Part shown: in pieces, positions 9,423 to 24,400 of the stretch
Position numbering within the stretch: position 1 is the first letter of the stretch
How the letters are laid out: every line of letters begins with the position of its first letter
From: Tetracentron sinense
Taxonomy: Eukaryota; Streptophyta; Magnoliopsida; Trochodendrales; Trochodendraceae
Assembly (NCBI GenBank): GCA_015143295.1
Contig: CM026565.1
Span: 28,280,052 to 28,344,051, forward strand
Direction of reading: 5' to 3'
DNA: 64,000 bases
Notes under the pieces: model-generated
Told to the model about the DNA's origin: nothing
The model's input: only the letters and a program-made list of their open reading frames with translations
Database searches by the model: none
Position numbers and translations under genes: made by a program

Positions 9423-12400
9423 TCATCTGCTCCCCCCAGCAGCACCAGGTATAAGGTTAGCAAGGGAAGGAACCCCTCGGTTACTCATTTCTTCTTGAGC
9501 TCGCCTCATTTCTTCAGGATCTGATTTTAAAAATAAAAAGAAAAGATTAATATGATCACTTACACAACTGATAACCAAAAAAAAAAAACCCCCATCATCG
9601 GGATCAGATTAGTAAGCTGCCCATGTCTGACCTTGAGTATATGAAATAAGCCAAGGCAGGCAGCTGGCTGAATATGTTCTTTTTCTTGTAATGGGGTAAT
9701 TACCAAAAGGAAAATGCTTAACTTGCCGCCCATTTCCGCTATGTAATGAAATGGGGGTCCTCATTGGTCCACGCCCCGCTTTTTAACACTCAATAACTAT
9801 GGCAAAGATTCACTGATCCCTAGTGTTCACTGGTCCATGCCCCACTTTTTAACACTATTGAATTGTGGTTAAGATTCCCTGATCCCTAGTGTTAAGCAAT
9901 CCAATCTTGTTTTTTAGAAAAAAAAATCTTAACTTTAATTTAGTTAAGCTTAACCAGGGTTAAAGGGATGTTAAAAGGGACATGAGGACACATTCAGATA
10001 CATAGCTCGCGTGGTCCACTAGACGCTAATCACTGCTGTAAGCATCCCAAATCTTAGGTTCACAACTGCTCTTACCAAAATAAGAAGACTTTGAAATGAG
10101 TGACGGGAAGTATATTTGGAAAATATGCAAGGGGTTGCAACCCACCCAGGAGATCTCCTAGGCCAAAAGAAATTGATTACAGTCATGTAATCTATCTCAC
10201 AGTTGCTCAGAACATGGCGGTCAATGGTCTAGAAAAAAAGTTCCAAAAGCAGATAGTTAAGATCCGACAGTGTTGGGCCTACAGAGTCTTGTGGGCAAAA
10301 CAATTAATTTAAAAGGCAGAGACATGAGGATCACAGGATCTGCTTCTTCCGGTCCTCAGTTCTGATGTGAGAATTCTTGGTTTTTTATATTTATATTTAT
10401 TTTATTTTTCTGTTTTTTTGGTTTTTGCTTTGAATATCATTTACCTATGTTAGTTGGTTAGTGATTAGTTTGGGGATTGGAGTTATTGCGGACTCATGAC
10501 CGGGGGGATTGGATCCCCAGACCTCCCTCAACAGAGAGGCCACACCCCACCACTGGCGCAAGAGGCAGGGAGTAAGAATTCTTTGTTGAAGACATGAAAT
10601 TAAATCTAGTCGTCATCGTATCGCAGGTGGGCCACTATTGAAGTGACCCACTAAGGAAGGGCAATTCCAGAGGAACATTGGCTTTAACCAAGTAACCACA
10701 CCGTCGGCCCCAGCCGAATCCCCATGATTTGAGGCTATGCTCAAATCATAGTTACCAGAGCGAGAAGCAAAGCAAATGCGAGAAGCATGAAGCGAGACTC
10801 AAAAAACCTTAGGAAACGGGAAGCGAGAAACGAGATATAGGTTCCTCATTCCCATTATGTTATTATGGGTAGTTATATCTTTGGTTTTTATCTTACATGA
10901 GGTTTTTGTGGAAAAATAGGTACCTTAGGTTCCAAACTGACGATACTTGCTTAGAGTCTACACCCTAGGTTGTAGATTGTGGTCTACCTCATCACTTCAC
11001 ACATACAACTCCATTTGACTATTAAATGGAATGTGATGGAAGCAAATTTCCTAGGAAGCGAGTCGTCCGAGGAAACGAGCTTCCTTGGAAGGAAGCGAGC
11101 TTCCTAGGAAGCGAGTCTGGGAAACGAGCTTCCTAAGAAGCGAGCTTCCCACTCTATACATAGCTTTCCTGGAACTATGGCTCAAATATATAAAGTATTA
11201 AACCAAGGGTAGGAGTACTGTACCCATGTTCTCCATTAGTTTGGGCATGAGGAATACAACAATCAGCATGAAGCCCATCATCAGACCCATTGGGCTCTTC
11301 ACAAGAGACATTATGGAGAAAGGTTCCCTTATCTGTGATTAAAATAAGACGATGTTAGAACAACTTGAAATCGTACTTCACCACAGAATATTACTAACAA
11401 TAAAAGAAACCAATTGTAAGCTATCTTAAAATAAAAAATTCTGAACCTACCTCGAAATACTGCTCCTCTCTGAGAGGCTCCAAGACCAATTCAATAAGAC
11501 CCTTCCTGGTTTCCGTCAGTGCCGCCTGAACCTTACCTGGGTTTCTAGCACTGACATCAACTCGTACCTGAACATGTAAAAGAGAAACAGGATACATGTG
11601 AAATCTGGTCCATGATTACCTAATGACCTGGGAATTAGAAATGCAAAGAGAAGAATCCCACCGGGGAAAAGAAGTAACCTATTGCAGCTACTTCAATAAG
11701 ATGAGTCCCTGCTGGCACATTGTGACTATAAATATAACAAGTTAAGGTATAATAATTCCTTACACAATGATTTACAAGCATTAATCGAACAATATTATAA
11801 AAACTGCATTCTAGTTTCTAAAACGTGCTCTGCAAGGTTGACTTAACAGGAGGTCCTCGAGGCTTGAAGCAAAAGCAGTTTGTATCCAGAAAAGGATGGG
11901 ATTGGGTAAAGACTAGGCAAATAATGTAGAGTTTGGAAGCCTAGTCACAATGAGAGATTTCGTTACAGCCGCACATGGACATATTTTTCAAAAGTTTCTC
12001 CTCATAATATTTTTTACAAGGGGGCAATCCACCAAAGGGAATAGCTCACATAAAAGGGGAGTGTAGCATGTCATTCCATCTAACTAATCAACATTTTCTT
12101 GACTGTTAGCCAGTCTTATAATCTTAATTACGGTAAAACTAATTGCAATAACTTCTCAAAGAACATATACAAGACTTAAGTTACAATAGCAAGAATGCTA
12201 CAGAAACCGTCAACTGAGACTGCAGGATAAGCACAAAGAGACAAGCAAGATTCAAAGATTATATGAAAAATCGAGCTATACTGCATAAGTCATGGTAAAT
12301 GTTCTCATGTATACTTCTTAATACTAAAAATACACAGCAAATTCTAATAGATAAGGAACCATGTTTCTGATTTGAACTTATAACAAAACTTAGAAGAACA

Positions 12401-15400
12401 AAATTGAGAGTAGTTTTTTGGATAAAATCAGGACTAACTGCAACTACAAAGGCCAAATGGGTATCAGTTGCAACCCCAAGTTGACTAAGCTAGCACATTA
12501 ATCTGGCATCCAATATACCAAAAAAGAGGCTATCTGCAACCAAAGTATATGATGGCAGTAGGCATAGTACTGGATGCTGAATGAGGTCTCCCATAGATAT
12601 ATTTATGTTTACATAATCACAGAAGACTGTTATCCAGTGTCTGGAAAATGTATAACAATGCTTGTTGGGCAACAAGTAGGATTTCTGTTTTCTTGTAATG
12701 CCCTATTTTTCGTTAAAATTTTATACCATTATTTTTCGTTGGAGATAGTATTAAACATTTGGCATTTCATATCAGGAAATTGTAACTTAAATCACTTCAG
12801 TATAGAAAATGGTTGAAAACAATGTTTTCAATTATAATACTTTGTTATAGTCAAACAATACCCTTTAAGGTTGCAAGTACCATAGACAAAAAGATAAAAG
12901 AAGTGGATATATCAATATTGAAAAGACCTCTTAAGAAATCACTAAAAATTGAAGGCAATAACGAGTAATATTTGTTGGTAAGGATGCTAGAGTAAACCTA
13001 TGAATATTTGTATACACAGAATGCAAGAATTCTAGCGTGCATGGGATGCTTATGGTTAAGGACTCTCCCGGAACCTCTGGCACGAAACAGTTATAATTTA
13101 TTTATGTACGAAATGCCAACATTATAGATTTCGATTGCCAAAAAAAAGTATATAGAGAAAGAAGCTTTACTGTAAAAGCAAGACAATGCCAAGTGTGTTG
13201 CAAAAAACAAAGTGCAGTTAGATGTGATGTATGAACATAAAAATGGGTAGGATACAATGAAAAATAGCCATCCGGTGTAAGAAAAGTAACCCTCTGGCCA
13301 CCATTAAGTATGATTTTGACATTTGATATTTTGCCAGGAAGACTAAACCCTTTCGCCCCCATACCTGCAAATCAAACCATCAATAATTCAAATAGTACAA
13401 ATCAATCTAACTCCAAATCCATTTATGACAACAGATAGCATTAGGTGTTAAACCAAGGAATTAGAAATGCAAAACAATATGCAATTTAATGTTGGCTCTA
13501 AGTATGAAACAATCAACCTTAAAGCGTAATCATCAAATCCAAACTGGCCTGGCCGTTCAAACTGGTGAAACCTTGAAGTGTGTCCCTGGCCAGGTCAGTC
13601 CCAGTAATACTCCAAAAACCAGAAGGACTCTTAACAGTTTGAACTTTGTCTTTATCAACCTGATCAAATTTATCCAAACACTGAATTTTGGCAGAAAATG
13701 AAATAAAAAAGGTAGAGAGATGGGGTTTACCAGGGAGAGAATTTTTTTGGGATGGAAGCTCTTTTTGGGATGGAAGCTCAGAGAAAGAGAGATGAGATAG
13801 AAGTCTCAAGAGAGAGAGAGAGAGAGTTTGAGAGATAATAAAGAGAGAAATAGATAAAGATAGAGAGGGTTTGTGGTCGGGGCTGTTTAGTGATAGAAAG
13901 AAATGCCATCTACGTTTGTTGCCTGGGAGTTGCAGAGAGACAGAGATGGACCGCGTGTTTAAGAGAAGAGACACAAGAGAGAGATGAGAGCAAAAGAGAA
14001 ACAAAAATAGTTATTTCAAGTCAAGGAGTCAACCTACATTGACCTGCTGGTCCTAACAGATTGGATTGACGAGCACTTTTCCCAAGTTGATCCCTGAATC
14101 GATCTATGCCTTAGGGACTGCTATAATACACACACACAACACATGGTATCCACAAGAATAAAGGAAATGTCCAAAATTAGTATCAATTATCGTGGAATCA
14201 AACTTAATGAGTTGTACTATGAAGTTATGGGAAAGAGTGATGGAACGAAATTAATACACATAACTAGGTTTTCAGATAACCAATTTGGATTCAAACCAAA
14301 GAGATCTACCATTAAGGTTGTCTTGTTACATAGACAATTGGCTTAGGGAGGAGAAGCACAATCTTCATATGGAATTTATTGACTTATAGAAAGCATATGA
14401 AAGTGTCTCTAGAGAATTAATCAGGAGGGTTTTGAGAATAAAATATGTTCGAAGAAATATATTGATCATTGAAATAATTAAGGAAATGTATGAGAGACCG
14501 GTAACAAGCATGAGAACAATTGTTTGTGAGACTAAACATGCTCCATCTGACAATAGGTTTACATAATCAACAATGCGTGCATATCTTTTTACATTAGTAA
14601 TGGATGAATTAATGGCTCATATACAAGATGAGCTCTCTTTGTGTATGTTATTTGCATAGGCGTGGTATTAATTGATGAAATTAAAGAAGGGTAAACGGAA
14701 AATTAGAATTGTGGAGGGAGACCTTGGAATCTAAAATAAGTCAAACCAATACTGAATATATATAATACAACTTTAGTAAGATCACGAATAGTGGAGGCAA
14801 TAGTCAAAATTGATGACAAAAGAAATAAATCACAACGACCTCCAGAGTCTTGACTCAATTAAATGAAGATAGAGAGATTGAGGATGTTGCCCACAAAAAT
14901 TACAAAATCAGAGTTAGGTGGCTGAAGAGGAGACATGCTTTTGGACTGCAATATGACTAATGCATTCTAATCAAAGAAAATTTTATAAGGGAGAAGACTA
15001 GCTATGCTTTATGGAGAAAAATGTGTCCATAGAATTAGTGCAGCCGAGATGAGGATGCTGAGATGGATGAGCGGAAAGAAAATGAAGGATACGATGATAA
15101 ATAAAAGCATTCCAAAGAATCTGGGAGTAGCTCTAATAGGTGATAAAATAAGGTAAAGCCAACTAAAATGGGTTGCCCCTTCAACGAAAACCAATAATAG
15201 TGTCAACAAGAAGGAATGAAATTGTGCAAGTTGAAGGCTCTAAAAGGGTGAGGGGAAGGCCAACAGCAATGTGGATGGAGAGAGTGAGGAAAGATGTGAT
15301 AATGTACACTTTGATTGAAGTTTGGCCTTTAATAGAATCAAATCGTAGAGAATGATTCGTGTTGGTGTCACAAATATTTGGGATAAGGTGCGGATGAGGA

Positions 15401-18400
15401 TGATGACACACACATACACATATATCCATCAATGACTACCATAACAAAAGCAAAATTCAAATTCCTCAGTCATAGACTCATAGTCAGGGTTCCAAATTCA
15501 AAGTTTTATCTTCACCAAATTCTCGATACTCGAGTCCGACAAATAAATTATCGGCAAATAATAATTTTAAAGCAAGAATATCTCAAGGCCAAATAGAGAG
15601 ACAAAGTGGAGACGTCCAATTGTGTAAGTATTGGTGGTCATATTGTCCTGAATAATCAAAACTTTCGGTAGAAGATTCAAAAAACAAAGGTTCAGTTGAA
15701 GTCTTTTTTTTATAATCAATAAATAAGATCATGCATTAAAAGAAGAGTACATGCAAGAGGTCATGGGCTGGTGAACTCATAAAGAGAAAGAAGAGGAAAT
15801 AGAAAACCAATTGAAAAGATCAATCTCTCTCCAAAACCTCCAAGAAAGAAGAGGAAATAGAAAAAACAATAGAAGAGATCAATCTCTCTCCAACCCCCAA
15901 ACAAAAAAGCAATCCCTACTCAAAAGCCAAAAGATAGACTAGTCCAAGTAATCAAGGTCACCCCTAATCAAAGCTCAACAAAGTAAAAGTTTTACTATAC
16001 AAGAGCAAATGACCTATCGGGAAGCGGTAACATATTCAGAACCATGTTCTTCCTCTCTTGTAAGATACAATAACCAATAGCTTCCGGGATCAAGCTCCAC
16101 AGATCCTGCAAAGAATACTAAAGACCACTGATAGACCACCCAAAAAAGTCTTTGAAACTGAGCGAGGACACCAAGACATCCCTCAGACAAAATAGGACAA
16201 TATTCCAAAAACATCTAGCTAGAGAACAATGGAGCAACAGGTAATCAATAGTCACCTCCTCACCTGTTTGTCATTCTCCAACCTCTATTTACAAGTGGTC
16301 TGTTGTAAGAATCTAATCCAAATAGGTCAAAAGGATAAAAAAAACAGCCTTCGATGGGATGCCTAGATTCCAAACAACTCTATGAAGAAAAGATAGGTTG
16401 AACCATAGTTGCACAAATTATGTACAGGTTGGGATGCTCATTTCTGAGGCTTGCTTCTCAAGAAGATCTCTTCCATCATATCTCATTTAGTGGTCAAAGA
16501 GAGTAGTGTGTGAGACATTACAGAATAGACCTAAGTCTACAGCCTAGGGTGTAAACCCCCAGTAAGTATTGTTGGATTAGGACCTAAGGTGCCTAGTTCT
16601 CCACAAATATCTCATATGAGGCAAAGTCTAAGGTATTACTGCATGTATTAACATAATGGGACTGAGCGCATGTATTTCATTTCTCGCTTATCGTTTCCCA
16701 AAAATATTTTGGGGTCACTCCCCGCATCTCGCTTTCACTTCTCGATCTGGTAACTAAGGGCTGATCCAACACACATGGACTAGTAAAAGTGTTTCAGTGT
16801 TAAACAGCCCTTGCTGGCCCAATATCATCCCTAACATATATATTAGGTTTGCACGAGATTATGTGAGTTAAAAAGCTTACTTAGGTCCTCTAATTTCCAA
16901 TCACCCAACCCCTTCTCATGCTAGGAGTCCAAACTATATCATCATTTCTTGCTTTAAAGCAAGAACTCACCAAATAACTTTAATCTAGCACGATCAAATA
17001 AAAGTTACCAAAATTCATTTTCAGGATATTATTCCCACACCACAAATCCTCCAAAAATCTGACTTCATTCCCTCAACCAACCATTAAATTAATGTATTCT
17101 CAAACTCATCTTTCACCTTCATTATAGCCTTCTACAAACCAACTCTATGAGGTCGCCTTAGTCCTCACCTCATTTTGGCTCCCAAATTGAATCTATCCCA
17201 TATTAGGATTTTAAGCAAAAATGACCTTCCTCAACAAACTCTCCATTTTCTCTCCAAATCTCCATAACCACTTTCCCAACAGGCACTAGTCATTCAGCAC
17301 TACGATCTCACCCGAAACACTCCTCAGAAGGACGATAGACCTCCCGACTCCCACAAAAACCAGATAATATTTTCTAGCCTCCATTCCTATCTTCAGGTAT
17401 ATGCCACAACTACTAGAATGGTAAGCAGATACATAAATAATTGAGCATACTTGCCAAAGTGCTCTTAATTAGCATGATTCTACCTCCTTTCAAGAGGTAT
17501 AGATCTTTCAAGGAATCTAATTTTCTATTTACCCTTTCTACCGCCGGATAGCACATAGATTTCTTCTCGAATCCAACCCCAAGAGGCATTCTCAGATAAA
17601 AGCATGAAAAACACTAATCCTAAAACCCAACACACTCACTAGCTCAGCCAATGAAGGAACATCCTAAGCCCAAACATTTCACTTTTCGAGAGATTTAAGC
17701 CCAAACACAACCTCAATACATATCAGGGCATCTCATAAAACTAATTTGATGACTCAAGACGTCACATAGAAACAGATTGTCATCTACAAATTGGAGATGA
17801 GAAACAAGCAAGGCCTCTTTATTAATCAAAAAACCTTCTATAACTCTTTCACCTTTGAATCATCCAACTTAATGCCTCCATCACCACGATAAAGAGAATT
17901 TGAGACAAAGGGAAGTCATGTCTTAAACTCTTGAAATTGCTAAAATAGCCAATTAAAGACCCATTCACCACAATCGAAAAAGACGGTGTTTCATAATGGG
18001 CCTTTGTCCACCGGCCCTCTTCACCTAAGACCAAACCCATCCTCCTTAACAAATAACCCCCAAAACACCCAATTCACACTATCACAATCTTTCTCTAGAT
18101 CCAATTGCAAACAAACCCTCCTCTACCACTCTTGATTCTCTCCTCCACGCAGTCATTGGCAATGAGGATTCCATCAAGGATTTGCCTACGACAAAAAAAA
18201 TTATCCTGGGGAGGCGAAACAATCAACTCAATCACCGATTTCAATCTAGTAGCCAAAAACTTCGCTATAATATTATTTATACTACCCACTAAGCCAATAG
18301 GCCCAAAAATCATTGAGTTTCTAGGCCTCACTAATCTTAAGAATAAGAGCAATGAATGTGCTATTGAAGACATAATCGAAGGAATCTACCCTATAGAACT

Positions 18401-21400
18401 CATCAATTACTCATAAAATTAGGCTCCCAAATTGTCCGGGAACTCATCAATGAACCTACCCAATAGAACTCATCAAAAGAACCTACCATTTAACATTCTT
18501 CTCTCCTTCCACCCATCTCTCTACCACATTTTGCTTAGATATAAAGTTTGTTCTTCTAGCATTAGCCATTTTGTGGAAAATTTTTGAATTCTTGTCACCT
18601 TTAAGCCATCTATCTCTAGATTTCTGCTCCCAACTAATTTTTCCGTTTAACAACACATTGTAGTATTCTTCTTTCAGAGACACTCGCCTCTCTGCTTCAG
18701 TTCCCAAGGAAGCAAAATCTTCTTCCTATCAAGCAATCTTTGAAATCTCTGTAAGGATCTTTATTTCCCCCACTAGGTCACCACAAATGATGTAGTACGA
18801 AGGAAGAATGATGCTGGATTTTAATAAGAAGGAATGAGAAGTTTAATGAGGGGAAAAGGAGAAGAGAAGTAGAGTCTCACTACTTCTATGGATTACCTAA
18901 TGTTGGAATCTCACCAACTTAGGCGTCCAAAGATGGAATCACCACCAATGTAAATAATCACACCCATAGTTGTCAAGGCGACTTGAGGCAATAGACCCCA
19001 TGGATGCCTGAGGCGTCGCTTGAGGAACTTTTTGCTACAGACATCCCCCCAATATGAGATCTATGTATAATGCATTTCCTTGAATAAGAGGCCTGCAATT
19101 CATGTAAATTACAAAATCTCTATTTTTAAGATATACTTTGATAGAAGTATAGAACCATACTTTGAGACAGTTCTAAGAACAATAAAGGGGGATTTCAAGT
19201 CTTGGGGATAAAAAAACGAAATAAAAAAAATAAAGTCTACAATGATTGTCAAAAGGGGAGAGAGATTATGAAGGATAAAAAATAGAAAGAAATAATAATC
19301 TACAGTAATAGCCAAACATGAGAGAGGAAGAAGATGGGAGATGAGGGAGAATGTAGGACTAAATAAATAACAAAAAAATAGTTCGACAGTCAATGTGACG
19401 TCGAACATTAGAGAGACAAGAGGGGGAGAGAGGGAGAGGCCGTACATCTTACTCTCATTTCTTCTTTCTTCATTTTTCACGATTATACTCAAGAAATATA
19501 ATAAAAAATATATAATTTGTAAAATATATAATTATGGGGTTTGCACTTAATTAAATTATAAAAGACCTCTTTAAATATGAGTTTATGAGATTTTGGGGGG
19601 TCCAAGAAGATATTCGAGGCATGTAAAGGCCACCTGAGCCCACTGATATGCTTGGTTGCCTAAGCGACGCTTGTAACAAGCAGATGAGGACCATATGGTC
19701 CATCCACAAAAGAGGGAGAGAGAGAGAGAGAGAGAGAGAGGCCAATTGTCCACCCATTGAGTGATAGAGATGACAGGTTGACATGAAGGAAACATACTTG
19801 ACATCATTCCTCTCTTCTTTCTTTTTCTATCTACAAACTTTTTTTTTTTTGATATACAAACCCTAATATATTATATAGTAAAAGACATTAAAAGTATATA
19901 AAAGAACATATTTTTTTGTTTACCAAACTACTATATTCAAATAAAGTAACTTTTATATCTTTAAACAATAATAATTATGCATATATCAAATTTATAATAA
20001 TGTCAGCCTGAGGCGGCCAGTCGCCTGAGCCCATCAGAGCGCCTGGTTGCCTAGGCGACCGCTTGTAATAATAAAATTTTAAATTTAAATTTAGTCACGA
20101 TCCCCTTGACATGACCATTCATTCACTAATTTAATCAGGTTCTTGGGATTCAAATTGAATAGGAAATTAAATTCTGAATTGTTAAACAGAACTACAAATT
20201 TACGCGATCACGTCAAATCTAACATTAAACTCAACCGACCGATAAAAAAAAAAAAACTCAACTCAACCATGCATGTAAATCATATGCTGTTATATTAATG
20301 AACTACGGAAATTTTACACATAAATGATTAAGTTAAGTTGGTTACAAATGAAAGAACTGAACATCATAGTTTACAAAATCTCATAGAAGTAAATTATAAC
20401 GGCTCGTTCACCGATCTATACTACAATATAATGCAAGAGCAAAAGCGAGCCAAGGGGAAAATTAAATCAAACATTTTGATTGGTCTTGATTATTCAAAAG
20501 TAGGGCTTGAAATACTAGATGTGGGTTGAATTCCAATCAACCCACATCTATTTGACTTGGTCTCTAGATCAACCTCCAGGTGAATACAAGAGAAAACAAA
20601 AGAGAAGACGAAGCCTCATTCAGATCTACAAGAGTTCGAAGACCCGGGAGGATGAAAAGTCAAAATAAAGGTTTTCAAGAGTAGGACCACATGACCCACC
20701 TTAGTCTAACCAACCCAACCGCAAGTAATGGGACCACCTCCGAAGTGGTGCTGCATGCCTATGGCTCCATTCTGGCATTGGTTATGGAGATATGTCAAAT
20801 CACCTTCTCAAGGGTATTTTGATAATTGTTGATTTTCTTACAGGATTTCCAGAATTTTCAGTAACTAATAATTCATATACTTTCCTATTAGAGTTAGGAA
20901 GTTAATAGAAACAAGTCATGTTGACTTATTTTATTATCATTAGAGATAGAATGCAATTAGGACTAGTAGTTTCATTATTCTAGTTTATTTCTAATTAGGG
21001 ATTTTAGTTTTCTTTCTTTATAAATAGACATGTAGCTCAATGAAGAAAAGAAGAAGATTATTATTGAAGAAATTTTTGCAGAGGATTCTGTCCAAGCTTT
21101 CAAATGCTGAATTAGAAGAGAAGTACTTCTTTATCATCCTTAAGAAGAGATCTTTAATTTCTCCTAGAACAATTTTCATTGTTCTCCACTCCATTCATCA
21201 ATCGAGGTAATTTTACTTCACATTTTCCGTATCTATCATTCTAGTTTGGTTAATTACCACCTACTAGTTGATCTTATTGAATTATTAGCTAGTTCTATTT
21301 CTAATTTTTCAAGAGTGGTCAATTTTCCCTTAAATCCAAAATCTACAATTATCAATATGGATCAATTTTTGAAACCATAGTGCTTAGGGTTGATTTCGGA

Positions 21401-24400
21401 CAACATATTAAGGATGGGACTTGACTTGTTTTGATTCAATTGATATTCTAAGGAATTAAGGTTTCCCCAAAATTTGGAGAAAACCCTACGTTGAGTTATT
21501 TTGGATATTATGGCCTTTGATAGAAATTGGGAACTTTGGGGATTGATTTGATACTGTGAATTGAGGATTGAGTTTGAATATTGAAATTGATAATTTAAGG
21601 GTTATTCCACACTTTTTAAACCTTAGAATATTAATTGACCAAGAAACCTTGAATTTTTCCCAAATTTGGTTCTTAAAATGCAAAATGAATGATCCCCTAT
21701 TCTAGACTATTATCATACTTGAACCAAGAGTTTTGAACTTTTTTTTCAGTTGGATAGATTAAAACATGAGCTGAACTTCTTATTGATTTAGTGATGTATT
21801 CAACTGCAACAATGAGTACCCAGTACACGCCCAATCCAATCAAATACCAAATTACCACCCATACAAGGAATATCCAATGAACTTGGTCAAAGTTTCTATT
21901 TTATGCATATATAAAATTTAAAAGGCTTCAACGGCATAGTTACCAAACACCCGTATTATACCCATATAGTACTCTATAATACTTTTAGGGGGGATCGCCG
22001 TTTAAAACTCCATACATTTGTCGTGTTACGTGTTATACCCATATTACCGTTTAATATGCGAATTAGTGAATTACATTTTAAATGCGTACAATACGCGTAT
22101 TTTTGCCGTTCTTTTACCGTGTTAAACGCATATTTCGCATTAAATGCTTGTTATTAGTTAATATCATGATTTTTATTTATTTATTTATCATTATTAATTA
22201 TTTTTTAATTGTCCCGTACTTTGCCTTTTTTTTGTTGTATAACACCCGTACTTACCAAACGGATCATTGTCATATTATACTTGTACCCGTACTTGATAAC
22301 TATGTTCAACAGTTCAACCCCTTACCCCGTAGATCAATTGCAACCAAGAGGTAGCGTATTCAAGCCAGCTCATCCACTAGGAAGAATTAAATAAAAATGA
22401 AATCTAAGAAGATAAGTAAGCATAGTGTTGTTCTCAATTCGGTGGCACTTCAAGTCAGTAAGAATAAACAAGACGAATGGAGATAAACAGGTGAGGCACC
22501 AACAAGTCGCGGCAAGGACCAACGAGTAATAAGTAATAACTACAAATTCATGTGTGTATCATACAATCACATTGTTAGCACATGCCCAGTACAGAACAAC
22601 CAATGTAGAGGCAGTCCGTCAATACACATAAGATTCCATGACATCAAATATCCATACCAGCAGTTCTGACCAATTTCATGGTACATAGTGCTCCTTTATA
22701 TTCTACCATGTGCTTTTCCAGAGTCATTCCCAGACATCCAGTGATAAATTATTAATCTTTTGGTTGCTCCTCCATTTCAATTGGAAATAGCAATGCTGTA
22801 ATGAGAACTGAATAACTTTTCCTTTACAACAGGTAAAAAAAAATTGCATCAAATAACTAAAAGAGGATCCTAAATAAGATCTCTTTGTCGGGAAATCAAG
22901 GTTCGAAGTTGTGAGGGGTAAAATACCGGACGGACACGCGTCAGCAGCAGCTTCTTCCACGTTCTGGTTTCTCGGCCGGTGGTTGGAGCGGGGGGGGTGT
23001 GACACCCCGACCTGTACTCCGATGGTAAAGTCAGTAAGGGTAGGAAATGACAGGCAGAAAATGCTAGAATCGTCACTGGATAATACACAATGCACTGGAG
23101 GCTCTATGCACGTATATCCCGATCTAAGTCAAAGAACTCTCCCCTTGCACTAAAAATCACGGGGTTTTTATAGGGCAAGGGTTGATATGGCCATCGATGA
23201 CCATAGATGGCCATAGGTGTGCATGCCACGTGTCATTGCACTCATTGCCAAATGTCTTAGTCACATTCGCCGCCGGTTGCATCACACGTGAGAGCCTCCA
23301 GAAAGTCCAATCGGACGGGATTGGCCAGTACGCAGAAGTGACCAGCATTAAATGCCAGGACAGTGCTTTCGGCACGAAACGGCGTGTTCGGCACGCTTGT
23401 CGGGATCTTGGATCACCTCCTGATCACTTCCCCCTACGAGCCGGTCTCGTTGTTGGCTCGAACTCGGTTACGGCGTAGATGCCTCAAAACACAGCACGAC
23501 ATCGTTGTCGGTGAGACAACGGACTCGTTGTTCGCGTAACGACAGCCGACGTTGTCAGGAGCACAACGTTCACGTTGTGCTTCAGACAACGAGCTCGTTG
23601 TCGAAGTCACAACGGAAACGTCGTTATTCGTGAGAACGAAGACGTCGCAATGCGCACAACGGGATCGTTGTACATCAGACAACGTGTGACTCCTATATTT
23701 CAAGCACGTGATCCCAACTCGTGAACACGTGTCACTTACGTGAACAAAACGACAGAAACGAGCTCGTCCCACAACGCTGAGCTGTCATACGAATTTTATC
23801 CGTTACAATTTGCCCCTTTATGATGCTTGGAACGTAGTTCGAAGCGTCATAAACGAACAAAAAGATCATACCTGGCACCACTCCGGAAGGCGAAACGTTG
23901 CGTGCTTTAAACGCTTATTGAGAAGGTCGACCGTTCACGCCAGCTGGCCACGCGTGCGAACCGTCGCGTCTCTTCAATGCGGACAGGCTGTCATCATCGC
24001 CGCTTTAAATTTCGAGAATGCTTTAATGACCCTGACGGTTATCATACTTGGTGAAAAGACGATCTTGCCACTGCTCTTAATTCTGTAGATACAGGTGTAC
24101 GCCTCAGATGAAGGGTAATGGTGTACTTTCGCAAACCAGAGACGTCTATAAAATCCCATCGAATCCTCTCTCTCTCCCACCCTGTTTCATCAAGCACTGT
24201 TACTCTGTCGAATCTTCTTCTTGCCCGAAAGTTCATCCTCTTCAAGCTCTTCAACGATCTCCCTGAGTTCTTTGGTTCGGTACGCCCTTCATCCCTATCT
24301 CTTATTCTCTCTTACTGTTTGAAATACTACTCCTCGTTGTGCTAACGCCCAGACATCCCTTTGCAGGTGAACGCGCTCGTGCAAGAGCTCTGTGATCGCA

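Larger units (their letters stand above)
15704..18795 (-). pseudogene. 5'-truncated L1 LINE in EMC7 intron 2
   Basis: Minus-strand fragments lie in the order of a plant L1 ORF2. The linker before the reverse transcriptase includes SWEQKSRDRWLKGDKNSKIFH (18483-18707). RT fragments follow: NNIIAKFLATRLKSVI and ILDGILIANDCVEERIK (18095-18373), then PSFSIVVNGS and IVVMEALS (17849-18052). At the end is a zinc-binding RVT-like region (EEVTIDYLLLHCSLARCFWNI) at about 16000-16260. The endonuclease half is absent, so the copy is 5'-truncated near 18795. A short poly-T at 15704-15711 is its poly(A) tail. Frameshifts and stops are frequent. It is interrupted by the MITE at 16404-16758. Confidence 0.8.

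Noticed and set aside
13519-14004. 161-residue minus frame rich in Leu and Ser
   Set aside because: It is the complement of a GAGA-rich tract; no domain and poor composition for a real protein.
16404-16758. Part of the L1 coding sequence
   Set aside because: It is homologous to the hAT MITE at 10747-11179 in reverse orientation, so it is an insertion into the L1.
22724-23772. Frames of 72-123 residues repeated exactly at 32.0-33.0 kb
   Set aside because: They are identical because they lie in the two LTRs; they have no known domain and are not element genes.
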